Assembly: GCA_036160575.1 (NCBI GenBank)
Contig: JAYYDT010000040.1
Location: forward strand, 1-18,347
DNA length: 18,347 nt
Direction of reading: 5' to 3'
From: TMED26 sp002694075
GTDB lineage: Bacteria > Pseudomonadota > Alphaproteobacteria > Thalassobaculales > Thalassobaculaceae
Both the position numbers and the translations under genes were made by a program. Positions 1-7,509 of the stretch are shown in pieces. The notes beneath the pieces are model-generated. The model was not told the DNA's origin. It saw only the letters and a program-made list of their open reading frames with translations, and ran no database searches. Positions within the stretch are counted from its first letter, which is position 1. Every line of letters begins with the position of its first letter.

Positions 1-663
1 CACATTGGGGAAAATCTCGCGGATGATGATATACGGCGTGGAGCAGCCAATGGCGCGCGCCGCCTTCACATAATCCAAATCCCTGGCCTGCATCGTGATG
101 CTGCGCATAACAACCGCGAAGCGGTCCCACAGGAACAGGCCGAGGACCAAGATGACCACATGCAGCGAGGCGCCGAATGCGACCACCGCCGCCATCGCCA
201 CCAAGAACACCGGCATGGCCAAGCGGGTGTTGATGATGAAGTTGACGACCATGTCGACGCGGCCGCCGAAATAGCCGGCGGTGACGCCGAGAGCGGTGCC
301 GATGACGCCGGAAATCAAGATCGTCGAAAACCCGATCAGCAGCGAAATCTGCGCGCCGTAGATCAACCGCGACAGGTAATCGCGGCCGATTTTGTCGGTG
401 CCCAATAAAAACGCCTCGTCGGTTTTCTTATCATGCCAAAACGGGTTGATCAGCCGCCGCGCCAGATCCTGGTCATAGGGGTCATGGGGCGCCAGCAGAG
501 GCGCCAGCAGCGCGCACAACAGGATCAAAATCAAAATCACGGCGCCGATCAGGAAGCTGTGATTTTTGAAAATCCGCCGCCGCAGCTTGGACAGCGGTGA
601 CGGTTCGAGAATTTCCTCGGCGGTTTGCTGGCCGCGGAAGGGCGATAACGACATGTCACTCAT
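1..663 (-). CDS. ABC transporter permease, DppC/OppC type (3' end outside window)
   Basis: This is an inner-membrane permease subunit of a family-5 (dipeptide/oligopeptide/nickel) ABC importer. 221 codons are visible and the C-terminus lies beyond base 1. The N-terminus is a cytoplasmic stretch followed by a hydrophobic helix (F-L-I-G-A-V-I-L-I-L-I-L-L), then the family signature L-L-G-T-D-K-I-G-R-D near residue 90. The visible end enters the EAA loop (D-Y-V-K-A-A-R-A-I-G), which contacts the ATPase. The ATG at 663-661 overlaps the TGA of the upstream permease in an ATGA tetranucleotide, so translation is probably coupled to it. A second ATG three codons on is possible but lacks this coupling. 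The substrate cannot be read from the sequence. Confidence 0.93.
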   Translation of the reverse strand, partial: MSDMSLSPFRGQQTAEEILEPSPLSKLRRRIFKNHSFLIGAVILILILLCALLAPLLAPHDPYDQDLARRLINPFWHDKKTDEAFLLGTDKIGRDYLSRLIYGAQISLLIGFSTILISGVIGTALGVTAGYFGGRVDMVVNFIINTRLAMPVFLVAMAAVVAFGASLHVVILVLGLFLWDRFAVVMRSITMQARDLDYVKAARAIGCSTPYIIIREIFPNV

Positions 664-1577
664 CGAACCGAAATCCTGGGATCGAGATAGGCGTTCAAAA
701 GATCCGCCAGCAAAGTCAAAACCACGTAGAACGAGGCGAATATCAACACAATCGCCTGCACCACCGGCAGGTCCGAGCGCAGCAAGGCGTCATAGGACAA
801 CCAGCCAATGCCTTTGAGGTTGAAAATGGTCTCGATCACGATCGAGCCGCCGAGCATGAAGCCGAACCACACCGCCGCCAGCGCGACCACCGGGATGATG
901 GCGTTGCGCAAAGCGTGTTTAAACAACACCACCGCCGGTGACAGACCCTTGGCGCGCGCCGTGCGGATATAGTCCGAGCCGAGCACCTCGATCATGCCGG
1001 CCCGTGTCAGGCGCATCAGGGCCGGCGTCGCGTAATAGCCCAGCGCGATGGTCGGCATGACGAAATGAGCCCAAGTGGTGTTGCCCGAAATCGGCAGCCA
1101 GCGCCACCACACGCCAAACAAAATGATCATCATCAGCGCGAACCAAAAGGTCGGTAGCGCCTGGCCAAACACCGCGATCAGCAAAGCGAAGCGGTCGATG
1201 AAGGAGTTCGGCCGCATGGCCGCCAAAGTGCCGAGCGGGATCGACACCACCAGGGCGAAAAGAATCGCCAGGAAGCCGAGGGTCATGGTCGTGCCGATGC
1301 GCCCGGAGATCATCTCCACGACCGGCGCCTTGTAATGATAGCTGTCACCGAAATCCGCCTGCAGGGCGCGCCCGAGCCAATTGCCATATTGTTCGATAAT
1401 CGGCCGGTCGAAGCCGTACAGCTTGCGGACCGCCTCGATATCCTCGTCCGACGCTTGTTCGCCGGCGATGGTCAGCGCCGGGTCGGCCGATAGATGCGAG
1501 AGGGAAAAGGTCAGGCCGGAAACCACCAGCAGGATCAAAAACGCGACAAAAATACGTTTTAAGGTATAGGCGATCAT
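660..1577 (-). CDS. ABC transporter permease, DppB/OppB type
   Basis: This 305-aa inner-membrane permease of a peptide-type ABC importer has the usual family length. It starts with an N-terminal helix (I-F-V-A-F-L-I-L-L-V-V-S-G) and a periplasmic loop with the typical Y-G-F-D-R-P-I-I-E-Q-Y motif. About five more hydrophobic segments follow. The EAA cytoplasmic loop reads Y-I-R-T-A-R-A-K-G-L-S near residues 203-213, and the end (L-L-N-A-Y-L-D-P-R) is typical of DppB. It is the second gene of the operon, 86 nt after the binding-protein gene across two hairpins, and overlaps the next permease by four bases. The Shine-Dalgarno is weak, so expression below that of the binding protein is likely. 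Confidence 0.95.
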   Translation of the reverse strand: MIAYTLKRIFVAFLILLVVSGLTFSLSHLSADPALTIAGEQASDEDIEAVRKLYGFDRPIIEQYGNWLGRALQADFGDSYHYKAPVVEMISGRIGTTMTLGFLAILFALVVSIPLGTLAAMRPNSFIDRFALLIAVFGQALPTFWFALMMIILFGVWWRWLPISGNTTWAHFVMPTIALGYYATPALMRLTRAGMIEVLGSDYIRTARAKGLSPAVVLFKHALRNAIIPVVALAAVWFGFMLGGSIVIETIFNLKGIGWLSYDALLRSDLPVVQAIVLIFASFYVVLTLLADLLNAYLDPRISVR

Positions 1578-1604
1578 AAAACTGAATTCCCGAGGGAGGG
1601 GGTG

Positions 1605-1629
1605 TTAGGGCGGGGTGACCCCGCCCTAA
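1605..1629 (-). promoter_or_regulatory. Intercistronic stem-loop between binding protein and permease genes
   Basis: There is a perfect 11-bp inverted repeat, TTAGGGCGGGG and CCCCGCCCTAA, with a 3-nt loop. No U-tract follows on the minus strand, so it looks less like a full terminator. It more likely protects the upstream message or causes partial termination, as is common after binding-protein genes. Confidence 0.7.
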
Positions 1630-1643
1630 TCCAGTGTGTTAAG

Positions 1644-1662
1644 CGACCGTCAAAAGCGGTCG
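1644..1662 (-). promoter_or_regulatory. Second small stem-loop directly after the binding-protein stop codon
   Basis: CGACCG and CGGTCG form a 6-bp perfect stem with a 7-nt loop. It begins two bases after the TAA of the binding-protein gene and lies in tandem with the stronger hairpin at 1605-1629. Confidence 0.45.
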
Positions 1663-1663
1663 A

Positions 1664-3196
1664 TTATTTCCAGCCATACTGCCAGAAGCGCGGAATCTCA
1701 TCCTGATAGGGGATGAACTTCAGCTCTTGGCGATAGCCATAGTTCCGCACGTGGTTGAACATCGGCAGCCAATAGACCTGGCCGGTGATTTTGCCGATCG
1801 CCTTGGCGTAATTGGCTTTGCGGACGGCGACATCGGAATTGGTGTCGCCGGCTTCCAGCCACGCGGCCACTTCGTCATCGAGGGCGAAATCGTCCGGACC
1901 CTTTTTGAAGAAGTGCGAGGTGATCGCCGACATGTCGTTCATCGAGTACGAGCCCCAGTCCATCAGGAACATCGGCGTCGTGCCTTCCTTGCGCTGCTTA
2001 TCGCGCAGGGCGAAATACGGCATTTTGGTCAGCTTGGCGTTGATGCCAACTTTGGCCAAATCGCCCATCACCGCTTCGGCCCAGTCGGCCGGACGGAAGG
2101 TGTAAAACTCGATGTCGAAGCCATTGGCGTAGCCGGCTTCCTTGAGCAGGGCCTTGGCTTTACCCGGATCGAAGTCGTATTTGACCGCGGCGTTCACGTC
2201 GCAGCCGAACTGCGTCGGGAAGCACGGGGTGTGGATCACACCGGCGTCGCCGCGGATCAGGTTTTTAACCAGGCTGGCCCGGTCGATGGCATGGGCCATC
2301 GCCTGACGCACCTTCAGCTTGGTGACCGGCTCGTGGTTGCCGCGGCCAGCCGCGTCGAAGCCGATGTAACCGGTCCGCATGGTGCCGGCTTGCAGGGCGG
2401 TGAAGCCCGGCACGCCGCCGATTTGGTCGACGTGGTCGGCCGAGATGTCGGCGGTGATGTCAATGCCACCGGCCAGCAGTTCGGCGATTTGAGTCTGCAC
2501 ATCGGCGATTTCACGCACGACGATTTTGCTGACTTTGGCCTCACCTTTGGGCGAGCCCCAGGTGTAGTCGGTGTTTTTCTCGAAGACATACTCTTCGGCG
2601 GTCTTGATCGAGACCACTTTCATCGGGCCGGTGCCGACCGGCGCCTTGTGCATGCCGTCGGGGCCGACTTTGGCGTAATACTCGTTCGGGTAGATGGTGA
2701 TCGGCCCGGACAGGAATTCAAACGCCTGCGGGAACGGCCGCTTCATCTCGACGTCGACGGTGAACTGGTCGACTTTGCGAGCTTCTTTGATCCAGTTGAC
2801 GTTGCGCTGCACTTTGACGCCGTTTTTCGGATCGGAGACCCAGTTCAAAGTGTAGACCACGTCATCGGCGTCGAAAGCTTCGCCGTTGTGGAATTTGACG
2901 CCTTGGCGCAGCTCGAAACGCCACACCGTCGGCGACAAAGCTTTCCAGCTTTTGGCCAACAGCGGCTTGTATTCGAAGGTTTTCGGCTCGCGATAAATCA
3001 ATTGGTCCCAAACCATGCGGCTGAACCAGATACCGGTCCGGTTGGTGTTGACATAGTTGTCAACATGTTCGATCGGGCCGGTGGAACCCCAGGCGATGAC
3101 CAGGCTGTCATCGTCCGGGCTGGCGACGGCGGCGGACGTCACCATGACGGCCATCGCCGAGGCGGCCATAAAGCGCGCCGCGTGCTTAAATTTCAT
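1664..3196 (-). CDS. Periplasmic substrate-binding protein of peptide-type ABC importer (SBP family 5)
   Basis: This 510-aa secreted binding protein delivers substrate to the two downstream permeases. The start at 3196 was chosen over the upstream ATG at 3223 because AAGGGAG lies 8 nt before it and the product then begins with a clean signal peptide: basic M-K-F-K-H, a hydrophobic core, and A-V-A before S26. The family-5 signature region is present: F-E-L-R-Q-G-V-K-F-H-N-G-E-A-F-D-A-D-D-V near residues 97-116, then G-T-G-P-M-K and later R-Q-A-M-A-H-A-I-D-R. The ligand could be a peptide, opine or other amide and is not predictable here. Read-through across hairpins at 1605-1662 probably sets the binding-protein to permease ratio. 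Confidence 0.94.
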   Translation of the reverse strand: MKFKHAARFMAASAMAVMVTSAAVASPDDDSLVIAWGSTGPIEHVDNYVNTNRTGIWFSRMVWDQLIYREPKTFEYKPLLAKSWKALSPTVWRFELRQGVKFHNGEAFDADDVVYTLNWVSDPKNGVKVQRNVNWIKEARKVDQFTVDVEMKRPFPQAFEFLSGPITIYPNEYYAKVGPDGMHKAPVGTGPMKVVSIKTAEEYVFEKNTDYTWGSPKGEAKVSKIVVREIADVQTQIAELLAGGIDITADISADHVDQIGGVPGFTALQAGTMRTGYIGFDAAGRGNHEPVTKLKVRQAMAHAIDRASLVKNLIRGDAGVIHTPCFPTQFGCDVNAAVKYDFDPGKAKALLKEAGYANGFDIEFYTFRPADWAEAVMGDLAKVGINAKLTKMPYFALRDKQRKEGTTPMFLMDWGSYSMNDMSAITSHFFKKGPDDFALDDEVAAWLEAGDTNSDVAVRKANYAKAIGKITGQVYWLPMFNHVRNYGYRQELKFIPYQDEIPRFWQYGWK

Positions 3197-3262
3197 TGAT
3201 GGTACTCCCTTTTCCCAAGCCATCGGCCGGCCCCGGCGCGCCGCGCGAGAGGTGCCGACAAT

Positions 3263-3294
3263 CGCCGACGCGAGCGCCTCGAGGGCTCGCGGCG
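3263..3294 (-). promoter_or_regulatory. 5' UTR hairpin upstream of binding-protein gene
   Basis: A GC-rich imperfect inverted repeat (CGCCG-CGAGC arm against GCTCGCG-CGGCG) is centred on the palindrome CCTCGAGG. It lies in the predicted leader between the promoter at 3366-3394 and the start codon. No U-run follows. It may be an mRNA-stability or leader element. Confidence 0.35.
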
Positions 3295-3365
3295 ACGGCC
3301 GTCAACCGTTCGCCCGTCGTCCGAATCCTTGAATGGCTTAGTCCAATAAGATTGTGCATGGCGCG

Positions 3366-3394
3366 ATCACACCCGGCAAATGCCCGCGTGTCAA
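3366..3394 (-). promoter_or_regulatory. Candidate sigma-70-type promoter for the ABC importer operon
   Basis: On the minus strand, a perfect TTGACA (3394-3389) is followed by a 17-nt spacer and TGTGAT (3371-3366), a 4/6 match to the -10 consensus. Transcription would start near 3359, giving a leader of about 160 nt. The 3197-3566 stretch holds this promoter, the hairpin at 3263-3294 and no credible gene. Confidence 0.5.
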
Positions 3395-3566
3395 CGGTGA
3401 GACACATTGCGGTGCAAAAAAAATGTCTTGGATAGGGCCGGATGGAAAGCCGCCGTGGCGGCGAATGCCGCGGAAACCGGGAGATGAGGTGAGAAATCGG
3501 CGCCTTTTTCGCGCTGCCGCGAAATTGGCCGGCGAAAGCGGTGGGTGCGGGGCGGCGGCGGCGCGG

Positions 3567-4037
3567 TTAGCGGTATTGGGCGGCGGTGATGAATTCCGAG
3601 AACGCCTCGCACCACACCACCACGGTGGTAAAGGCGGCGATATCGACGCCGGCCGGCACGTCGAGCACGAAGCCGTCGAAGGATTTGACGTCGCCGATCA
3701 GGCGCGCCCGGTCCTTGACCTGGAGAAAGGTGAACTCGCCGTTGACGAAAGTGTCGACCAGGTAGAGCTTGTAATCCGGGCCCGGCGCCAGCCGGCCGTC
3801 ATGAACGATGCGGCGCGCCGACAGGCTGACCGTGCCCTCGCCCCAATGCAGGAAATCGCTGCCCGGCAGGTCGCGGTTGAAGGTGCCGGTGAAACGGGCG
3901 TCGGCGGCGGCCGCCGCCAGGGCCGCCGGGGCCGGCGCCGCCGGCGCGGTCAACACCGGCAAGAAATAAACGCCAAGCGCGAAACCGATGGCCAGCGCCG
4001 CGGCGTGGCTGACCAGCCCGATGATCCATCTGCGCAT
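3567..4037 (-). CDS. DM13-domain membrane-anchored or secreted protein
   Basis: This 156-aa protein has an N-terminal hydrophobic segment (about residues 4-29), an Ala/Pro linker, and a C-terminal DM13 domain (about 48-156). DM13 features seen are F-T-G-T-F, G-E-G-T-V-S-L, a G-P-D-Y-K-L-Y-L core, and the closing V-V-V-W-C-E-A-F-S-E-F with the conserved Trp-Cys. DM13 domains are thought to be beta-sandwiches linked to extracytoplasmic redox chemistry, but the biochemical role is unproven. GGAGGGAGAGGC precedes the ATG. It is 156 nt downstream of the small membrane-protein gene and transcribed alone or with it. Whether it is cleaved or stays anchored is uncertain. Confidence 0.85.
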   Translation of the reverse strand: MRRWIIGLVSHAAALAIGFALGVYFLPVLTAPAAPAPAALAAAAADARFTGTFNRDLPGSDFLHWGEGTVSLSARRIVHDGRLAPGPDYKLYLVDTFVNGEFTFLQVKDRARLIGDVKSFDGFVLDVPAGVDIAAFTTVVVWCEAFSEFITAAQYR

Positions 4038-4193
4038 GCCTCTCCCTCCTTCAAGGCGAATGACCGCATTTCAATCGAGCAATGGTAGCGTGTTTTTGCG
4101 CGTAAGGCGTGTGTCTGTCGCCATGGACCTTCGAGGCTTTGAACAGATCGGCCGCGTCTCGAGGATGTGAGGCGCCGACATCGAAGCGCCGAA

Positions 4194-4469
4194 TCAATCG
4201 TCCGGCCGGTGCGGGCTTCTGAGCGTCGTGTTGAACAGCCAGATCGGCACCGCCCAGATGGCCGCGGCGGCGACCTGTTCGAAGGGCGAGAGGAAGTCCA
4301 AAACCGCCAGCGGCCCGCCGCCGAAATCGCGCATCGGGCTGGCGAAAACGCTGAGCTCCGTCAAACGCTCGCGGAACAACAGGCCAAAAAACGTCGGCAC
4401 GGTGAGGATCAGATGCAGGGCCAGGCCACAGAAACCGGCGAAGCTGAGGATCAGATTAAGGTTTCTCAT
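4194..4469 (-). CDS. Small membrane protein of unknown function
   Basis: This 91-aa protein has two hydrophobic segments, about residues 4-31 and 64-84, separated by a short polar loop containing F-G-G-G-P. I do not recognise the family. Its ATG lies inside the end of the GFA gene (14-nt overlap), which suggests translational coupling. A GGAGGAG inside the GFA coding region is about 13 nt upstream and part of an inverted repeat, so the ribosome site may be masked until the GFA gene is translated. Codon use fits the neighbours, which supports a real gene. Confidence 0.7.
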   Translation of the reverse strand: MRNLNLILSFAGFCGLALHLILTVPTFFGLLFRERLTELSVFASPMRDFGGGPLAVLDFLSPFEQVAAAAIWAVPIWLFNTTLRSPHRPDD

Positions 4470-4917
4470 GGTCCGCCGAGGGCTCCTCCAAGGAGGACAG
4501 GATCATGGTCAGGCGCTCGGACACGCCGGCCCCTTCGGTGGCGCTGTCAACCGCCCCTTCGGCGATCAGCCAGGGCAGTTTTTCGGCCGTCCAAACCTCC
4601 ACATCGGGTTTGAGGTCCTCCGCCTCGTCGAGGAGACCGAGGGGAATGCACACCATCCCCGGCATCGCCGACGGGGTGCGGCAAACGACGGTGGCGCAAA
4701 CCGGGCAAAAGTGGTTGACCATATTGTCGCCGTTCGGCGTGCGATATTCATAGCTGCTCAAGTCACCGGACAGGTGCACTTCATCCTGCCTGAAAATACA
4801 CATCGCCGACGCCAAGCCGGTCACCACCCGGCAGCTTTTGCAATGACACAGCATTGAAAAAAACGGCCGTTCTTCGGTGACGACCGCGCTCTGGCCACAC
4901 AGGCAGGTGCCTTTCAT
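4456..4917 (-). CDS. GFA/CENP-V family zinc-binding protein
   Basis: This 153-aa protein belongs to the family of glutathione-dependent formaldehyde-activating enzyme (Mss4-like fold). The family's structural zinc ligands are visible as C5 and C7 (C-L-C-G) with C71 and C74 (C-P-V-C). The catalytic-site cysteines are C24, C26 and C29 (C-H-C-K-S-C). Family members act on glutathione adducts, but many have no known substrate and formaldehyde activity should not be assumed. I chose the ATG at 4917 rather than the GTG at 4923 because GGAGG sits 7 nt before the ATG. That GGAGG is part of the decayed DEIDR-tail codons just upstream (4920-4958). Confidence 0.88.
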   Translation of the reverse strand: MKGTCLCGQSAVVTEERPFFSMLCHCKSCRVVTGLASAMCIFRQDEVHLSGDLSSYEYRTPNGDNMVNHFCPVCATVVCRTPSAMPGMVCIPLGLLDEAEDLKPDVEVWTAEKLPWLIAEGAVDSATEGAGVSERLTMILSSLEEPSADHEKP

Positions 4918-4919
4918 CT

Positions 4920-5044
4920 TCACGCCTCCAACAACAAGCGGTCGATTTCATCATGGGTGCGAACGCCGCCGGCCTCGCGGCCTTAATCTCTACTATGGGC
5001 ATCTCTACTTTAGGCATCTCTACTATGGCATCTCTACTATGGGC
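4920..5044 (-). pseudogene. Relic of a gene ending in the DEIDR tail
   Basis: The frame ending in TGA at 4922-4920 reads T-H-D-E-I-D-R-L-L-L-E-A, clearly related to the tails of the four intact GYD-like proteins. A stop lies only about 20 codons upstream in this frame and no start is available. The neighbouring frame reads I-V-E-I-K-A-A-R-P-A-A-F-A-P up to the same point, where the Ala-rich linker and A-P match the linker of intact copies, so a one-base frameshift is the simplest explanation. Further upstream the relic runs into a 15-bp tandem repeat. I cannot recognise the body of the lost gene. Confidence 0.6.
4986..5044. repeat. 15-bp tandem repeat (four copies)
   Basis: The unit ATCTCTACTATGGGC occurs as 4986-5000, 5001-5015 (two substitutions), 5016-5029 (one base short) and 5030-5044. 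On the minus strand it encodes the pentapeptide I-V-E-M-P repeatedly, but the 14-nt copy breaks the frame. It is much less GC-rich than its surroundings. Confidence 0.9.
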
Positions 5045-5183
5045 GCGGCGCGGGCGCCAGTCACCACCCACCCGCTGTGGGCCAACGGCCGAAATTGACG
5101 CGGCGGCGTGAAAAGCGTGGCCGGCGCGCGCCAAGCCAGGTTGAATAAGCCAGCACAGCGGCGCGTTTTCAGGGGAGAGACCT

Positions 5184-6272
5184 ATGCGCATCATGATTTT
5201 GCCCTGCGATGGCATTGGACCGGAAATCATGGCGGCCACGCGTGAGGTCGCCGAGGCCGCCAACGCGGTCTTCGATTTGGGCCTGACGTTCCATCACGAG
5301 GAAATCGGTCTGGCCAGCCTGAAAAAACACGGGATCACGTTGCGCGACGACGTGCTGGCCCGGGCGGGCAGCGAATTCGACGGCATCATTCTCGGTCCCC
5401 AGTCGAATATGGACTACCCGCCGCCGGAGGACGGCGGCCGCAACATCGCGGCCAGCTTTCGCAGCGGCCTCGACCTGTTCGCCAATGTTCGGCCGGCGCG
5501 CTCGCGCGCCTTTTTGCCGGCCAAAGCGCCGGGCATGGATTTGGTGATCATGCGCGAAGCGACCGAGGGGTTTTATCCCGACCGCAACATGCATCAAGGC
5601 AACGGCGAAATGATGCCCGACCCGGACGTCGCCTTGTCGCTGCGCAAGATCACCCGGCGCGCCTCGGAACGGATTTGCCACGAGGCTTTCAAATTGGCCC
5701 TGCGACGGCGCCGCAAAGTCACCGCCGTGCATAAAGGCAACGTCTTTCGGCTCACCGACGGCTTGTTCTTGACGTGTTTCGAAACGGTCGCCAAAGACTA
5801 TCCCGAGGTGGCCACCGAGACCGTCATCGTCGACGCGATGGCGGCCTATCTGGTGCGCCAGCCGGAAACCTACGACGTCATCGTGACGACCAATTTTTAC
5901 GGCGACATTCTTTCCGATCTGGCCTCGGAGCTGTCCGGCTCCCTGGGCTTGGCCGGTTCGATCATGGCCAACACCGACAGCGGGCTGTGCTGCGCCCAAG
6001 CCCAGCACGGCTCGGCCCCGGATATCGCCGGCCAGAATCGCGCCAACCCGACGGCCCTGATCCTGTCGGCCGCGATGATGCTGTCGTGGCTCGGCGAACA
6101 TCGCGCCATCGCCGCCATGCAGGCCGCCGGCGCCGCCATCGACGCGGCCGTGGACGCGGTATTGAACGATCCCGCCCAGCGCCCGCGCGATCTTGGCGGC
6201 ACGGTGAATACCGATGCCTTCGGCCGCCTGGTCGCGGCCGCCGTCCGGGCCGGAGCGGGGCGCCGGACTTAA
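5184..6272 (+). CDS. Isocitrate/isopropylmalate dehydrogenase-family enzyme
   Basis: This 362-aa NAD(P)-dependent beta-decarboxylating dehydrogenase is of the IPMDH/tartrate dehydrogenase class. It starts with the G-D-G-I-G-P-E motif (residues 9-14). Family residues are present: R93 and R103, R124 in R-E-A-T-E-G, Y131, catalytic K184 in H-K-G-N-V-F-R-L-T-D-G, and metal-binding D217, D241 and D245 in G-D-I-L-S-D. H-G-S-A-P-D-I-A-G near 337 favours NAD. The substrate (isopropylmalate, tartrate, homoisocitrate or another 2-hydroxyacid) is not settled. No leuCD neighbours are present, which argues against leucine synthesis. AGGGGAGAG precedes the ATG. It is the only plus-strand enzyme gene here and converges with the alcohol dehydrogenase. 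Confidence 0.88.
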   Translation: MRIMILPCDGIGPEIMAATREVAEAANAVFDLGLTFHHEEIGLASLKKHGITLRDDVLARAGSEFDGIILGPQSNMDYPPPEDGGRNIAASFRSGLDLFANVRPARSRAFLPAKAPGMDLVIMREATEGFYPDRNMHQGNGEMMPDPDVALSLRKITRRASERICHEAFKLALRRRRKVTAVHKGNVFRLTDGLFLTCFETVAKDYPEVATETVIVDAMAAYLVRQPETYDVIVTTNFYGDILSDLASELSGSLGLAGSIMANTDSGLCCAQAQHGSAPDIAGQNRANPTALILSAAMMLSWLGEHRAIAAMQAAGAAIDAAVDAVLNDPAQRPRDLGGTVNTDAFGRLVAAAVRAGAGRRT

Positions 6273-7405
6273 CCCATGGCGTCTTGGTAAAGGGCTTCGA
6301 AGCCGGCGGCGTCGACCGGCTTGGCATTGGTCCGCGTCGTCGGATCGACCAAGGCGTGTTCGATCATGCCTGGAACCATATCGGCGGTGATGCCCATCTC
6401 GGACAGATTGGCCGGCAGGCCCAACTTGGCGTTAAGCGCCTCGATCGCCTGGTCCAAAGACTGGCTGTCCGGCACCTCCATGACCTGCTTCATGCGGGCG
6501 ATTTTGTCGCCGAGCACATCGTGGTTATAGCGCAAACAAGCCGGCAAACAGACCGCGTTCAACGTGCCGTGATGGAGATTTAAGTGATCGATCCGGCCGG
6601 CGGCGTGGCTCATCGCGTGCACCGCGCCAAGGCCCTTGGTGAAGGCCAGCGCCCCTTCGGTGGCGGCGATCATCATCTGTTTGCGCGCTTCACGGTCACC
6701 GCCATTCTCGGTGGCGCGGATCAAGTTGCCTTGGCCGACGGCCCGCCACAAGCCATCGAGACCGATGGCCTCGGCCGGTGGATTTTCGGCCGGGCTCATC
6801 ACCGCCTCCATCAGGTGAGTGACCGCGTCCATGCCGGTCGCCGCGGTCAGCAGCGGTGGCAAACCGACGGTCAACTCCGGATCACACAGCGAGACCTTGG
6901 CAATCATGTTCGGGCTGCTGAAAATCAGCTTGCGACCGTCCTCTGTTTTGATCACCGCGCCGCGGCTCACCTCCGAGCCGGTGCCCGAGGTTGTCGGGAT
7001 CGCGATCATCGGCGCCACCGGGCCAATCTTGGCGCCGCCGCCGGTCGCCGCGTTATACTCGATCAGCGGCTCATCATGGGTCAGCAGCAGCGCCGCGCCC
7101 TTGGCCAAATCCATCGACGAGCCGCCGCCAAGCGCGATGATCCCGTCGCAGCCGTTCTCTTGGTACATCCGGACGGCGTCTTTCACCGCCGGTTCGGTCG
7201 GGTTCTCCGGTGTGCCGTCATAGATGGTGACGTCGACGTCGTTCGGGATGCGGGCGCGGATGGTGTCGACGACACCGATGTTGACCAACCCCTTGTCGGT
7301 ACAGATCAGCGGCCGGGTGATGCCAAGCTGCTTAAGGGTGTCACCCAGCATGCCGATCGCGCCATGTTCGATATGACATTGGTTAACGAATGTGATGAGC
7401 GCCAT
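6269..7405 (-). CDS. Iron-containing alcohol dehydrogenase (group III)
   Basis: This 378-aa cytoplasmic NAD(P)-dependent alcohol dehydrogenase has the family's usual length. The cofactor loop G-G-G-S-S-M-D is at 93-99. The four metal ligands align with those of E. coli FucO: D193 and H197 in G-M-D-A-V-T-H, H263 in A-V-H-A-M-S-H, and H279 in H-H-G-T-L-N. The substrate alcohol or aldehyde is unknown. It lies 104 nt downstream of the first GYD-like gene and may be the last gene of that transcript. Its TAA shares the TTAA at 6269-6272 with the stop of the convergent dehydrogenase. Confidence 0.92.
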   Translation of the reverse strand: MALITFVNQCHIEHGAIGMLGDTLKQLGITRPLICTDKGLVNIGVVDTIRARIPNDVDVTIYDGTPENPTEPAVKDAVRMYQENGCDGIIALGGGSSMDLAKGAALLLTHDEPLIEYNAATGGGAKIGPVAPMIAIPTTSGTGSEVSRGAVIKTEDGRKLIFSSPNMIAKVSLCDPELTVGLPPLLTAATGMDAVTHLMEAVMSPAENPPAEAIGLDGLWRAVGQGNLIRATENGGDREARKQMMIAATEGALAFTKGLGAVHAMSHAAGRIDHLNLHHGTLNAVCLPACLRYNHDVLGDKIARMKQVMEVPDSQSLDQAIEALNAKLGLPANLSEMGITADMVPGMIEHALVDPTTRTNAKPVDAAGFEALYQDAMG

Positions 7406-7509
7406 GACCCGCCGCCTCCCTGAAATAAACCACGCCCAACTTTAACGGCGTCACCCGACAGCGCAAGCACGGCCGTACCGTCTCGGCCAAAATAGCGGCG
7501 CCGCGGCGA

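Noticed and set aside
1651..1666. GCGGTCGATT string resembling tail DNA after the binding-protein gene
   Set aside because: It lies after the stop codon in no matching frame and belongs to a small hairpin.
1727..3199. 490-codon open frame on the plus strand
   Set aside because: It is antisense to the binding-protein gene; its His/Asp/Val/Gly-rich product is typical of the reverse strand of GC-rich coding DNA, and the opposite strand has a signal peptide and family motifs.
5169..6101. 310-codon open frame on the minus strand
   Set aside because: It lies opposite the isocitrate/isopropylmalate-type dehydrogenase, whose catalytic motifs are complete; the antisense product has low-complexity composition.
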